NCBI GenBank assembly: GCA_025617745.1
Contig: CM046853.1
Location: forward strand, 60,650,616-60,714,615
Length of the DNA stretch: 64,000 nucleotides
Source of the DNA: Heliocidaris erythrogramma
Lineage: Eukaryota; Echinodermata; Echinoidea; Camarodonta; Echinometridae
Reading direction: 5' to 3'
Both the position numbers and the translations under genes were made by a program. Shown piece after piece: positions 1-12,881 of this stretch. A model generated the notes under the pieces. It was not told the DNA's origin and searched no databases. It was given only the letters and a program-made list of their open reading frames with translations. The stretch's first letter is position 1, and each line of letters opens with the position of its first letter.

Positions 1-375
1 TGATATCAAGAAATGAATTCTTAATATCAAGAAATGAATTCTTGATATCAAGAATTGCCATTGGTTAACAACACAAAATGATTTCTTGATATCAAGAATT
101 GCCGTTGGTTAAGAACACAAAATGATTTCTTGATATCAAGAATTCGATTTCTTGATATCAAGAATTCATTTCTTTGTATCGAGAATTCGATTAATTGATA
201 TCAAGAAATTAATTCTTGATATGAATAAATCATTTTGTGTTCTTAACCAATGGCAATTCTTGATATCAAGAAATCGAATTGTTGATATCAAGAATTGAAT
301 TGTTGATATCAAGAAATCGAATTCTTGATATCAAGAAATCGAATTCTTGATATCAAGAATTTAATTCTTGATATC
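1..375. repeat. Palindromic minisatellite (TTCTTGATATCAAGAA units)
   Basis: Many copies of the 16-bp palindrome TTCTTGATATCAAGAA, or close variants, are separated by AATT-type spacers and continue to the left edge of the window. A longer segment (attgccattggttaac...aaaatgatt) occurs twice in direct orientation before 125. It recurs inverted near 225-265 (aaatcattttgtgttcttaacc), so the array is itself a foldback. Confidence 0.85.
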
Positions 376-574
376 ATGAAATAGGATTAAATGTTAAAAG
401 GGCTTGCCATACTCGCGCGGAACTGAACTCCGAGCGACTCCGAGAGCGCGTACTGGAGCTTCGATTAGTCTCCTCACGGGTCGCTTTTACGCATATAGAG
501 ATTGAAATTAAACTTGCAATATCTCTTTATGGAAGTAATATTTGAATCCCATATTTTGAATATAATATAACGAC

Positions 575-1206
575 ATGGAACCTCTAACATATAGAGCAAT
601 TTATTTTGCTTGGTACACTTTAAACGCCCTATTCCTATTAAACCAGACATGTATTGTCGTAACCTCAGTCTCCCAAAACCGAGAACCAATAACTGTAAAA
701 GAACTTTCTACTACAGAGGAGCTTCATTATACAACAAATTGCCATTTAATACGCGTAGTGCTTTTACAATCCAAATATTTAAATCCAATCTACAAAATTA
801 TTTCCAAGTATAGAAGTGTGCACAAGGAAGTATTCATCTCCCTCTTTCCTTTTACTTGTACTTTGGGTTTGTGTATAGGGTTTGTATGGTTTTGTCTCCC
901 TTATAAAACATTGAATATGTAATACAAATATAATCGAAAAGAATTGTATTCTTTAATGATATCATGCATATTCAATAATTACATTGTTTTTGTTTTGTTT
1001 CGTTTCGTACAGTATAATTATATGTATTCAATAAGACTTTGTAAATCTATTTTCCAAGAATTGTAATATTTGTACATAATCATTGTGATATAAATGACCC
1101 CATGGAGGAACAGCCGTCTTTTGTTAATACGTTTGTTAATATGTTATGTATGCTATTTATGTCATTCATTATGGAAATAAAAACAAATAAACAAACAAAC
1201 AAATAT
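575..1206 (+). mobile_element. Non-LTR retrotransposon (LINE) 3' fragment, inactive
   Basis: The frame 595-813 encodes a typical reverse-transcriptase C-terminal tail: LSLPKPRTNNCKRTFYYRG, then LYNKLP and FKSNLQNYF. It is closed upstream by a stop at 592. Downstream is an AT-rich 3' UTR with gaccccatggagg, then ggaaataaa and a terminal (aaac)n-like tail ending about 1206. The 5' part is missing, as is usual for truncated LINE copies. The clade is uncertain (CR1/L2-like by the look of the tail). Confidence 0.65.
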
Positions 1207-2480
1207 ATCGCTTTCAAATACCCCTTTCTTTACAGTGTCACACATATAAAACATCCGGCTAATCCAGTAAATTATCTAGAATATCTAAGTTATGTCATGC
1301 TTTTTTATGATAACCATACAAATTTTCGTGAATTACTAGATTGTTTGGTTTTAATTTGAATCATTGTAAATTCATCGTATTCCGGCTTTCCTGCAATGAC
1401 GATTACTTTTCTAAGTCAATAATCCATTCATCTATCTGTTTACCTTTTCATCTGCTATTCTCCTGAATATTTAATTTAATTTCCCCTTCTCACTTTATCT
1501 TTCGTTTTTCCTATGTGTAATTATTATCCATGTTTAAAGACATGATAACATAAACCCTCTTAACTAGTGTTGTGACGAGAAATACCTTGCTAGAGCTGTG
1601 AGGCAACAAATCACTCGGAGAATTAAAAAATATGTAAATAAATCTATATTTATAATCCATAAATCCATATTTCTATTAGGCCTACACATCAGAATAGAAA
1701 GGGAAAAAAGACATGTGGAGTGCAGTAATCGTCTCAGCTAGGCCGTCTGATTTTTATATTCGATAAGAGGTAGAAGCATGGGTATTTTACTTTAATTAAT
1801 ATTGAATGACTTAGATACTTAATAGGATGAAATTACACTCTCTTATTCTAATCAATTATCTTACTCGAGCCACTAATATATATTAGGCAAGCTTCATCAA
1901 GTTCTTTTCTTAGATGGAAAAAAATATATGCCTATCTTTTCTGATGGTAATATTCAGTTGCTATTCGGTTACCAACTTACTCAAAAATGATACATTGAAG
2001 AATCATGATACTAGTCATCCTCTTCACTATGTTTCTTATTTTACATGTCACTTTATATCATATTTCATTCTGCCTATTTTAACTATTTTTTGTGTGTGAT
2101 TCATATTAATCTCTTTGATAAAAAGTGTATTCCATTGTGTGAGAGGATATACCGATATCTAGCTTTTTTCCTTGGCCATTAAAATTGCCTTTTGTACACA
2201 GTTGATGGTCTCATACACACTCTGCAATTCATCCCGTTTATTGGCTAAATTATCATTGATTGATATTTTGCATGTTTTTTGTTTATCTATGCACATAAAA
2301 TGATATTTTAAACAAAAATTACATCTTCATTTAAGTGTAGGGAATAACACAGCAAAAAACCTGCTCTATTTCTTTCTCATCTTCTGCTTAGGCTTTTGTT
2401 CCTCTTCGATTTGCACAATTTAACTGAAATTATATCGAATTACTTTAACTGCGTATTCTTTGCATTCCCCCAATACACAA
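1207..2480. other. Gene-free stretch between the LINE and the promoter
   Basis: AT-rich sequence with no open frame longer than about 60 codons. I see no repeat structure or RNA gene here. Confidence 0.5.
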
Positions 2481-2619
2481 GCCTACGTGCGTCTAATCAT
2501 GATATCGTATGAAACCGATGCATTTCACGTTATCCGCCAAATTTCCACTTAGCCTAACATTTTCCCAGGCCTCCATCCCGACGCTGCTTCCTCTCTCTCA
2601 GCTCGCGAATACTTGCGTT

Positions 2620-2824
2620 ACATAAAACCAATCAAATTGTGCGTAAAATTAAACACTTATTACGCACGCGCCATTTCGCATACTTGTGTTCCAATGAGAA
2701 ATCGTGCCTGATAGTGCGGAGATTGAGTGCCGTCGATGCGCTATTTTGATTGGCTACTTACTTTGCTAAAGCGTCGTCACTGTCTGTGGCAATAAAAAAG
2801 CCAGCTTGAAAACTGTGGAACGAT
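2620..2824 (+). promoter_or_regulatory. RNA polymerase II promoter with CCAAT boxes and TATA-like box
   Basis: CCAAT at 2628-2632 and 2691-2695 and inverted ATTGG at 2749-2753 are spaced about 60 bp apart. A TATA-like AATAAAAAAG follows at 2791-2800. CpG is locally denser than in the surrounding AT-rich DNA. The start site should fall near 2820-2830. A palindromic E-box CACGTG sits at 2829-2834. The downstream leader has no ATG and ends in a strong donor, so the promoter reads rightwards. Confidence 0.55.
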
Positions 2825-2983
2825 TTATCACGTGCAGTTCTTAGTGCATTCATACAGGTGTTAGAACGTGGACAGACGAGAAGGGGGAAACAAAGAAGGG
2901 AAAACAAAACGAGGAAAAAAGAAAGGCGCTCAAACTGAAAGAGGTACCCGAAGTCATCCGTTAGTGGATTCGTTAACTTGAAG
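2825..2983 (+). other. Putative non-coding leader exon (exon 1, perhaps of the TRH-type gene)
   Basis: About 160 nt of purine-rich sequence contain no ATG in any frame and end at TTGAAG/gtaagaat, a near-consensus donor at 2984. This is what a 5'-UTR exon looks like. The next + strand acceptor followed by untranslated leader and a good start codon that I can recognise is exon 2 of the TRH-type gene at 45477, so the simplest model joins them. The start at 2825 is estimated from the TATA-like box. The leader could instead belong to an exon I failed to recognise. Confidence 0.4.
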
Positions 2984-3426
2984 GTAAGAATTCAGGCCCT
3001 TAACATTACCCTTATAGAGTTTCCTAACATCATATGCATCTTCCGTACACATGGAAGCGTTGTCAGCACTTAAGCTAGGATCAGATTACACAATTGATAT
3101 TAGTTAATGGGTTTAGAAGCTTTCTTTGCAGCGGTTTCGGTTCATATTGTTACCTTTAATAATGAAAAAAGAAGAGAATTTCTGTTAGAAAAAGGTGTTC
3201 ACATTATACGTTTTCCATCTCAAAACTACTAATTGGCTTGGTTGGCTGTAACAAGGAATTCCAGAGGGATAACGTACCGCATGTGTAAAGTTTTATCTTG
3301 GTAAAGACGTTTAAAGGTATATTGAATAACATTTGTATGATAAAAATTCCAATATACAGGTATCATTATTTGTAATACCCTGCCGTATGAAAGTATTGGA
3401 ATAGAAAATATCAATTTGAAGTACAA

Positions 3427-3617
3427 TATATAGAGAAAGCAATTACGGGAGATAAGTTCTGTTCTTTTTTTCCGTGACATTACTTTAAATTAATATACAA
3501 AGATTACAAACTTTTTTCTACAAGAGATATGGTATTTCGAAGATGTATTTGCTTTTCATGAATTGCTATGTTTTTCATACGCCACAAAAATCTTCCTCAA
3601 ATGCCTGCCTAGATCTT
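3427..3617 (+). repeat. Local duplication, copy 1
   Basis: This segment (gttctttttttcc...cattacttta...ttaatatacaa...ctacaagagatat...gcctagat) recurs with many substitutions at 4157-4330. The two direct copies flank the palindrome at 3923-4076. Confidence 0.6.
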
Positions 3618-3922
3618 AGTCCTAACGGACTTTAAACAGCATTTTAATTTTCTGCCATTACTGAAATGTAAATTAAATGCAAGTACATGTAGCTCACGAA
3701 TAAGAGTCGAATTTAAAATACCACTCAAGTGACAAAAATCATTTTCTGGGGCGGTGTTTTATTTCCTCGAAACATTTTCGTGAATCATTCTTTAATCATA
3801 CACAGACGTAGAACTACGTATATATAGATATATATATGTATATTTATATATAGTTCAAAAAGTTCTGCGACGGAGATTAAAAATAGAGAGAGACACAGAA
3901 TAAATGACTCCGTTAGCTAAAA

Positions 3923-4076
3923 GGTTCAATATTTCGCCTATAAGGCTTCTTCAGGAAATGATACTTTAGTACAAAAATGCACCAAGCATGTAGTGCATAT
4001 ATGCACTACATGCTTGGTGCATTTTTGTACTAAAGTATCATTTCCTGAAGAAGCCTTATAGGCGAAATATTGAACC
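3923..4076. repeat. 154-bp perfect palindrome
   Basis: Two 77-bp arms meet at 3999/4000 (gcatatatgc) with no spacer and no mismatch that I can find. The arm begins ggttcaatatttcgcc and contains ttcctgaagaagcc / ggcgaaat. Weaker symmetry continues outward (ccgttagc versus tagcgtta). TA and GT microsatellites flank it. The lack of a loop points to a recent head-to-head duplication or the tip of an inverted element. Confidence 0.9.
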
Positions 4077-4101
4077 TAGCGTTATATATAAATAAATGAA
4101 T

Positions 4102-4155
4102 AAATATATGTATATATATATATATATATATGTTTGTGTGTGTGTGTGTGTGTAT
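4102..4155. repeat. TA/GT microsatellite
   Basis: Runs of (ta)n followed by (gt)n next to the right arm of the palindrome. A second (ta)n run lies at about 4329-4352. Confidence 0.9.
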
Positions 4156-4156
4156 A

Positions 4157-4330
4157 ATATATAGAGAGTATTGTTCTTTTTTTCCATAACATTACTTTAC
4201 ATTAATATACAATAGTTACAACTTCTTTTCTACAAGAGATATCTTAATTCGAAGTTGTATTTGGTTTTCGTCATTTGCTGTTGTTTATACGTTACAAAAA
4301 TGTTCCTAAAATTGCTGCCTAGATTCTGAT
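4157..4330 (+). repeat. Local duplication, copy 2
   Basis: Diverged direct copy of 3427-3617, preserving the order ttctttttttcc, cattacttta, ttaatatacaa, ctacaagagatat, attcgaag and gcctagat. It is truncated by a TA microsatellite on its right. Confidence 0.6.
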
Positions 4331-7300
4331 ATATATATATATATATATATACATACATGATTGCGGTGAGAATAAGTACGTCCTTTACATTATAAACTCT
4401 GCTCAGATGAAGTTGGAATGTCAAAATATGGATCAGTCTGAGACAACACTGGGGATATTTATGTTTTTGAGCTCTGATGAGCAGATGGAAAATTTCCATG
4501 GCAATTATGGAACTTTATTTGTATTAATGTCATCATTAGTGTGCATCCTTAAGCCAACAGAGGAGACACTGTCACTTTGATAAACGACAAAATCTATTCA
4601 ACAGGAAATTGTCGATTCTATTTCTTCTGCACTGTCTTTAAATTATCCATGAAACCGCTCAATGTTTAAAACATGATTGTGGTCAATAATGAAGCAAATT
4701 GTAAAAAGAATGAGTATCGTTGTTGTTGTTTTTTAAACAAATACTCCCTACAAAATTCTAAGAAACATATGTATCTTTTAAAATCTTTTAAATTCCCATT
4801 ACTTATTGCCGATTTCGAACATGATTTGATTTGAGGTTCGCCTCCTCCACTGTGCGCAATTTGCCCTTTTTACCAACAGGACTCATGTGCATCAATCACT
4901 TGTTTGGTAAGCCAGGTATCATATTTGACTTCGGTCCCTAGACTTCGACTCCACAGGGAACTCCACGAAAAGTCAGGTTGCAATTTTCCACCATCTTTCA
5001 CTTGGAGAAAAGCAACCATCGCTTCTCATATCCTAATGAGTTTTGAAAATGGATCATCTTAGAAATATGCATTGTTGCTCTGCTGTGAGGCAGGGTTAAA
5101 ATATTAATCCCTGATTTCCCTATCTAACATTAACCCCCGTAAGGTTTGGGTGGGAACAATAAGAGAGGGAAAGGAGAGCCTTCGGGTAGGTTGGAAGGAG
5201 GGAGAAAAATCACGCTCAGGTACTGATTAAAGAAATGTAAGTATTCTGATGAGAAATCATAATACAACAGGTCACGTCGAAATATTATCTACAATGATGA
5301 ATGTCAAATTCTTGCCTTGTTTTCCACATGAGCTACCCAAAAAGAAAAGAAAAGAAGAAAAACCGATACATCAAATTAATATCCCCTTGTCATTCAACAT
5401 TCACTATTTGTGTCATTTGCCTCGAGTTATGACATGCCACATTTGTAACGTCCTATCAAACGGTGGACGATTGGACTTCCGTTATTTTCTGGAAATACAA
5501 TCATCAACCTTTCGCAACGGAACTATTTTAAGAGGAATAAGACTATGAACATATTCAAATGACAATTTTGATCACGTTTTGATCATTTTATTTATTTACT
5601 AAGTAGTTTTTTAAAGTACATATTTAATCTGTAATCATTGAAGAGAAACGCAGAGAAGGTACATTTGGATACAAGTTTGAAAACATGTAGGAAATACAGA
5701 AAATATTAAATAAAGTCAAAACTATACATGTATAACACCATTTATTTTCAACTGTGTGATTTGAAAGAGTTCTGTTACTCAGTTTATTGCAAGCTAGGAT
5801 TAGAGATCAAATATATTTTAAAATTATCAATAAAAAGTACAGTATTAAGTGTGACATTAAAAAAATACAGAAGCAAAGACCGAAATTATTCGTCCAGTAG
5901 TTTGGATTAAAGAATGTGCGCTGATTGGGCATAGCGGCTTAAACTGATTAGCTCAGAACCTCATGAAATATTGATGGAATCATTGTGTGAGTCTGCATCT
6001 ATTCAAAGAGTAGACTGTTCAGGAAATGCTTATGTTCTGTCACGCTTCATGTTTAAGATTGTCTTCATCACATTGTAAGAAGAATGCTTGGACAAAAGCA
6101 GTGCGGTAGAGTTTTCATGCTTTGACCTCTCCTAGGTATAATAGCAACAAAATTCACCTGCATAGTGACGAGACTTTCTAAACTTTGGGAAATAAAGCGA
6201 ATGGATATATCGAAGAATTACCTCAAGAAATGTTCTGCTAGTTGGTGGTTTTTTTTTTTGTTGTTGTTGTTGCAATTGAAATTGAGACACATTATCAGGT
6301 AATTTGCCATTTCCTTTTGATTTTCTTTATGTATAGTGATTTCAGTTTCTTTTCTCTCTGGATAGTGATTTGATTTTCTGTATTAGTAGTACTGGGTGTC
6401 CATTCTATCTCCCCATTTTGCCGCAAACGTTACAAGCATCGACTTTCCCTCTTGATAATACCAAAAGAATGTGTGATGGAAACGACCCCTTTTATGGACT
6501 AACAAGAACATACCATCCCTCCGACCTCTTGAGAATTATAACATTATTTGAATCTCTGCTCTTGATACGTCAGGAATCGTAAGGCCTTAAAACCTATTTC
6601 AAATCTTCTAAGGAATCAATTATTTCTTCTGAGGATCACCGAGCTGGTGACTAATCAGGTTGGTGTTACATCTTGTATGCAAACTGTTGTGGTGTCCATG
6701 GAGTCCATTATCCTGTTTGTTGTCGTATATGGTGACTCGGCATCCGCCCGCTTAGACGTCGCAATCCCCTGCTGACTGAAATAAAAGATGGTTTCGACTT
6801 GTAACATTATGCTCCCTTGAGGAATACATTCGCCGATGATTAAGATGTACAAGGTGATTAAAGGGATATCCCGCAGCATTGGGATAGGATGCTCTATGTG
6901 TCGTGAAAAGGGGAACCAATAATCCTGCGGCTCATAACTCTGACATGCACATATTTTTGTAGGAATGGAGACAACTATGTAATTATTTGTTAGGAACTTA
7001 GGATACAAAGCAGGCTTTTTCTTTGAAGGTTCTGTTAATCAAGTTCTTCAAGATTTTTAGATCAAGTTGTATAACATTCATACATCAGCAGAATGTATAG
7101 GAAGATTTATTAATTAGTGTAAAAAGTATCGGCCGGGAGGATAGTTCTGTTGTTTGCAATTCAATAATTATAGAATATTCATACAACAACAGTACTACTA
7201 CTATAGTAATTCCATTTCTATTTATACTACTATTATGATTCGAATTCTTCTACAACTATTTCTATTACTTTATTAATTCGCTGATATGAAATAAAGAGAC

Positions 7301-7966
7301 AACAAAAATGTGGGTTTCCTTAAAGATGTGTGGAAGGACATGGACAAGGGCTTTGGACCGGTACCTTCAGAGGGATTCTTGAGGTTATAAATGACCCGAT
7401 TAAGTATCCATACGGTGTGAGGTCATACTCCAAGCTTCACAGTATGTCAATGATAAACCAGTTTTCAATAAAGAAAACAAAAAAATAAAATGCAGTCCTA
7501 TGCGAAAAGGATAGGAATTTTTTATACCCCGTGAGCCATTACACTAGTAATCATTTTTTAACGTTTTAACTTTTACATACGGGTGACAATACAGCCCATC
7601 TGATCACTCGTAGTTCATAAATGTCATAGTTTGATGTTCATTTTGCATGCTTTCGAGCATATGATCATACCGAGCAAATTATGAACTGCACGAAAGAAGA
7701 TCATTCATGAGCAACCCCCCTGCCTCCAGGCAAGGGCATCGTTTATTCATAGAAGTCAATGGCGTTCGCACCCGAACTCCTACTCATTTTGATTAACTAT
7801 GTTAACCTTCTTCATAGTATTTAAGAAGGTAAACTTTCCGGTCCCCTGTAACGAAACGAGGTAATGCGTTCTTATGGCTTTAGGCGCTAACTGAAGAATT
7901 AGGTTAATGAGATTAAGAACGATCTAATTTATAAGGGTTTGTAATATATTCCATTATATATGACAT

Positions 7967-8114
7967 GGGGCAAGTTGCACAAGAGTTGCGTTTAAACGCA
8001 ACTCTTCAAGTCAAGCGCAAGTCCCAAATACCCAATCCTGATTGGTTGAAAATCAAGTTGCGTTAATTTTTTTAGTAATTGCGTTTAAACGCAACTCTTT
8101 GTGCAACGGGCCCC
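7967..8114. mobile_element. Foldback MITE with GTTTAAAC core motifs
   Basis: Both ends carry inverted versions of gggc..gttgcacaa(a)gagttgcgtttaaacgcaa. The left end is ggggcaagttgcac; the right end, reversed, is ggggcccgttgcac. The element is about 148 bp and has no coding capacity. Inside each end GTTTAAAC is itself palindromic. I cannot confirm target-site duplications. Confidence 0.7.
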
Positions 8115-11100
8115 CGGCAACATTAAATACTTTCATAACCAAAAAGTATATTTTAAATGAATTCATGAAGTTACGCCTACGATAAGGCATGATTTAGAAA
8201 TTTGTTAAGAAATGAAGGACCCCATTGGAAATAAGCCATTTCGGCTTTCATGGGCTATCCTGTCATGGTACCTGGTTATGTTTGTATTGCAATATACCTG
8301 ACGAATAAAATCAATCATGAAAGAACGATTATTTTTTAAGGATTACATTTTTGTTCCTTATTGTATAATAAAACAGACAACTTTACAAGATCTCACAAAT
8401 TTCTTTGCTATTTTTTTGTATTAAAAAAACCACATTACAAGAGAGATTTCTGTGCAATGACAGTGATAACGTGTCTAAATTGGAGACAGCATCGTCTAAA
8501 CGAAACTCCATCTTGCTCTGAGTCTTGGATGAGTCGGGTTTAGATGTCTATCTCTCTTCCGCCTCTATCGCACGATTCCATCTCACTTGCGAGCTTCCTG
8601 ATGTGTTCGGGTCTAGGAAGGTGGTTCGAGAACGATTACTAACTGGCTAATGGCTTTTCCAGCGATAGCAACGATTTGCCTAAATTTACCGATATTTACA
8701 AGGCTACAAGAAAAGAATCAATTAGGGTGATCTTGAATGTTCACATGCCGCAACAGTGACGAAAAGCACGGAAAAAAAGCAAAGTCCGAGAAGTAAGGAG
8801 AGCAAAAGGAAGAAGACATAAAGAGAAAATGAAGGAGTGAGCAAGAAAGAATTTGTAAACTGACTTAGAAATAAAGAAAATGAATGATGGATTGTATCAG
8901 GGGCACCTGCCTTTCATTTCATTTCTGTGAAATATGAAATTAATAATTTACATGCTATAAATCAACTCTGGAGTTCCTGCAGATAATAAGTGTTAAATAA
9001 ACGCAACATTTCTGTCTTTAAAAACCTATTTCCAGTTACAATCATGTCAACCAAAAGAGGTATCTAAAATTCCACTTTGGGAAATGCATCCCTGCGTCAT
9101 TTCGTAGATTTTGAATGTTTGCAACTTCTTGAAAACTGTGTTATGCTAGTTGATATCAGCTGTCAAAACGTGTGCAGTGAATATGGCTGGATTTTACTAG
9201 GAACTAAATGAAATTATGTCTCCCGATCATGACGGGTTTTTTTTGAGGCGTATGTGTCTGGTCTCTAACATCTGGGAATAACTGTCACACAATTTATTTA
9301 TCTAGATTGTAAATTTTAAAGTTAAAGGGAATGCAAACAATATGCATATATATATTTTTGGCATAGGATACGACTTCAGTAGTATCTATCAGGAAAGTTT
9401 ATTGATAATAGATGATTAAAAAGCGATGTGGTCATGAAAAGCTATGAAATTGCTTATCTATAAATTTTGGCTAGTGGTATGATTTTTTTAATCTCTCTTG
9501 TCTATTTATCAGAAAATAAAGAAACATTATAAGCTCCACATCTGCATTATGTCTAATATTAATCGCACATAATCCACACTTTCGTCCAGTAGCCAGTTAT
9601 TCACTTGCAAGTATTACCTATGGAACCTACATGCTGTATATCTTGATATCTTTCTTGACGTGAATTTTTTTTTTCCTTCAAAACTTTATTTTTTTTCTTC
9701 CTTCAAACTTGATTTTTGTTTTCATGTAAACATCTTTCGCTTATCCAAAATGCATCACTTTGACATAGTTGGCCCATTAAAAAAAATCATTGTAATGAAG
9801 GTCGAGAGTATGTGGCTGAATCGTTGTCATGGTTGTTGTGACTGGAAGGGAGTAAAGAAATGGAAGTTTGGAATAAAAAGTTATACAAAAAGTTAACGAA
9901 GGACTCCAGGCTTTTTACTGTACTTGTGTTGGACACAGGATGTATGGTATGCTCCCCCATGATATCATGAAGAGCACTTTTTATATAAAAACAAAAACAA
10001 ATTCATGTGAGATGTGTATTAGTGCCTCATAATTATAAAGTTGTGAAGTATATCAATCGAATGGCAATTTTACCAAAGACTTTTTCATCTGAATGGCACT
10101 AAGCTTTTACAGCGAGGACCTGCCCTTCTATGCATCTCTTTAAGATCCTTAATCTGAATCAGTTACTGAAGTAAGAATAAAATGGAAGACTGAAGATACA
10201 AAAGAAATATCTTGGTTTCAACTCGGTAGGTAATTTCTTAAAACACCCCCTCATTCCTCTCCTAAGTTGGACTAAGTTGGAAATGTCACGGATTAACGGA
10301 GAAGTCTTCGGCTTATACGTCAACTGTAGTTTTGTAAGCTATAGAATCAATTACGACAATGCTATGATATTCGTACTAATGGATAGAGTGGGGAGATGTT
10401 ACCATCAGTTATACAGTGCGAATCGAAAAAAAATACACACTTTGAAAATATCTTCCAAAAAGCATAGTTTCACAATATCAATATGATTTTTTCTTATACA
10501 ATTACGGGGGAGGGTTTTTCCATCGGATGACACTATGAGTATTGACAGTATTTTATGCTTGAGGAAGTACTGGCTACTTTTGTAAAACTCGCAAAATTTG
10601 GTTTGCGCAAAACTATACCCAATCTTGAATTTGATCACAGTGAGTATCAAGCAGTTGCTACATGTTTTCAGTTAAGTATAATTAATTTATTTGAACGATC
10701 ATTCAATCCTTAACTCTATACTTATTAGTACACACCCACAGTTGTGTATCCAGAAAGTGATAAATGTGAGGCTCCTAAGACATGGGTTTAAAATATCTGG
10801 ACAGCTTGTAGAAGCATCACGGGCATAGCAAGTTGTACTGTTTTTCCCCCTGTGCCTTCAAAAAGAAGCTACACCAGCTCCAGCCAATGGTTGGATACAT
10901 TTCTTCAATTAAATATGTACATGTGAATGTGAAAGAGTTGTGGCAAAAAAGGAACCAAATTATATGTTCAAACCAAGAGTTTTTCTCTCTCCCTTCTTGA
11001 AAAATGGAGCATTTTAGGTCCATCTTCCTTTAATGCATTGCAATTTGCAGCCTTTCAACGTGCAGTCATAAGTGGAATTGTTTGCAGAAAGACATAATAT

Positions 11101-12097
11101 GCGATGTTTGGTGTGGGGCGTTTGAGTTTGTGTGTGTATGGGGGGGGGTGGAGGGGTGAGATTGTGTGGCTAGGTATACGGTTAAGGACTGAATGAATGT
11201 TCAAATCAATTATTGATACTTAACAGAGAACAGAAATTCAAGACTGAGGCACTTTTGCGCAAACCAATGTTTGTAGCCAGTAGCCAATACTCATTCAAGC
11301 GTTGAATATCGATATTGTGAAATTATGACTTTGAAGGATATTTTCGTCGGGGGGTCTTTTTTTTTTATACGCACTGCATACGGACTATATTTCACAGGAC
11401 GTATAGGTCAAGTTCATATAAATGCCGGTAAATGTCATGCGTATTTAAAAGATTGTCTATTTAAGCATTTTGAATTTGAAATTGTAGCTCTGACACTCGC
11501 TATTCCCCCAAAAAGTATATGCTATTTCCCACTTTTATCAGACATTATTTCTTGACCCCAATGATTGGAAGTTATAATTGCATACTCTGCTATGAGTAGA
11601 CATATATATGTAACCTCTGACTATTTTTTTAAATGTCAACTTAATGACAATACATCTATAAGAGTACTATTAAGATTTCCAAGTAAAATTTAGAGTGTTT
11701 GTTCTCTTGCAATGCTTTCCTTTTTTCTGAATTTTCAAACAACTGAATTATCCTCATTGTGTCAAAAGAGATATTTCTTATCAATTTGCTTTGGACGATT
11801 TTTTTTTTCAATGCGTTTACGAAACGAACTAGGAAAAAAACACTACTAGTTATGAACTGTTTAAAGTTTGGAGAGAAGTATTTGTTTCACTTTTTTATCT
11901 TGACCACTCCGGATTATTCTCCAAGCCACCCCACCCCCCCCCCCTCCCCCTTCCAAAAAAAAAAAAAGGTCAAAGAAAAATGACTACCAAAGCCAATGAA
12001 CTGAGGTCATTCAGATTGGTGAAGAAAACAAACAAAACTATGTTGCATGTGGGCTGTGAAAGTGAATAACATTAATTAGTAGAACAGAATTTAAATG

Positions 12098-12519
12098 TTA
12101 ACCCTTTCAGGACAGGAATTATTTAAGGGCTGAATTGATCACATTTTGTTCTTCAAATTGGCAGCAATAATATTTTTCTTTTCGTGCTACATGGTTCTGA
12201 TGAGGTGTAATATCTTTGAAAACAGTATATACATGGTTATAAATTTTGTCGAAAAGTTGGAAAAGTTTCCAATTTGGATTTTAAAAAACCCAATGATTTT
12301 GAACCTCTTGATGCGCTGCCAATTTAAGGATTTTAAAGGTTATTCTCTTTTTTTGTGGAAATTACTGGCATCAAACTCAATATGGTTATGCAACAAAAAT
12401 GGACAGTGTGTGCAGAAATTTTTGCTCTTTCTTCTCATGCATCTGGTAATTTTTTTTTAAGCTCTGAAAAGTTATTGAGCCAAACAACAAAATATGGTAA
12501 ATTGTCTCGAAAGGGTTAA
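12098..12519. mobile_element. piggyBac-type MITE with TTAA target sites
   Basis: The element 12102-12515 starts CCCTTTC and ends GAAAGGG. It is flanked on both sides by TTAA (12098-12101 and 12516-12519). TTAA target duplication together with CCCTTT ends is diagnostic of the piggyBac superfamily. At 414 bp, with only a low-complexity 104-codon open frame and no transposase motifs, it must be non-autonomous. Confidence 0.75.
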
Positions 12520-12713
12520 TGTGGAAAATTTACATGTGTGTTACTCGCAAACAAATCCATGTACTCTAATTTTAGAGTGCACAGATTAGGGAAGGGATTG
12601 AAAGAAGAATCAGAAATGTAATATACATGCACATAATCCCTTTGTTGATCTACCGTGTTTACTTTAGCTGTGAGTCACAAAGAAAACAGGTCTTTTTTGA
12701 TAATATCAAAGGT

Positions 12714-12881
12714 AATAATAATAATAATAATAATAATATAAATAATTATGATAATTATGATAAAAATAATAGTAATAGTAACAATAATAGAAAGGATAAT
12801 TATAATAATGAAAATAATAATAATAATATCAATAATTGTAATGATAAGAATAATGATATTAAATACAACAACAAAACATAG
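12714..12881 (+). repeat. AAT-rich microsatellite
   Basis: Imperfect (aat)n with gat and aaat interruptions. It keeps an open frame that would encode an Asn-rich stretch, but this follows from the repeat unit and is not evidence for a gene. Confidence 0.85.

Noticed and set aside
3923..4076. A definite hammerhead ribozyme
   Set aside because: The core resembles one, but the first stem II pair is not canonical and I could not place a convincing stem III and cleavage site.
5249..5548. 99-codon open frame
   Set aside because: No family features, promoter or splice context; length is within chance for this much AT-rich sequence.
12627..12881. Asn-rich protein
   Set aside because: It is a translation of an AAT microsatellite with no conserved flanking domain.
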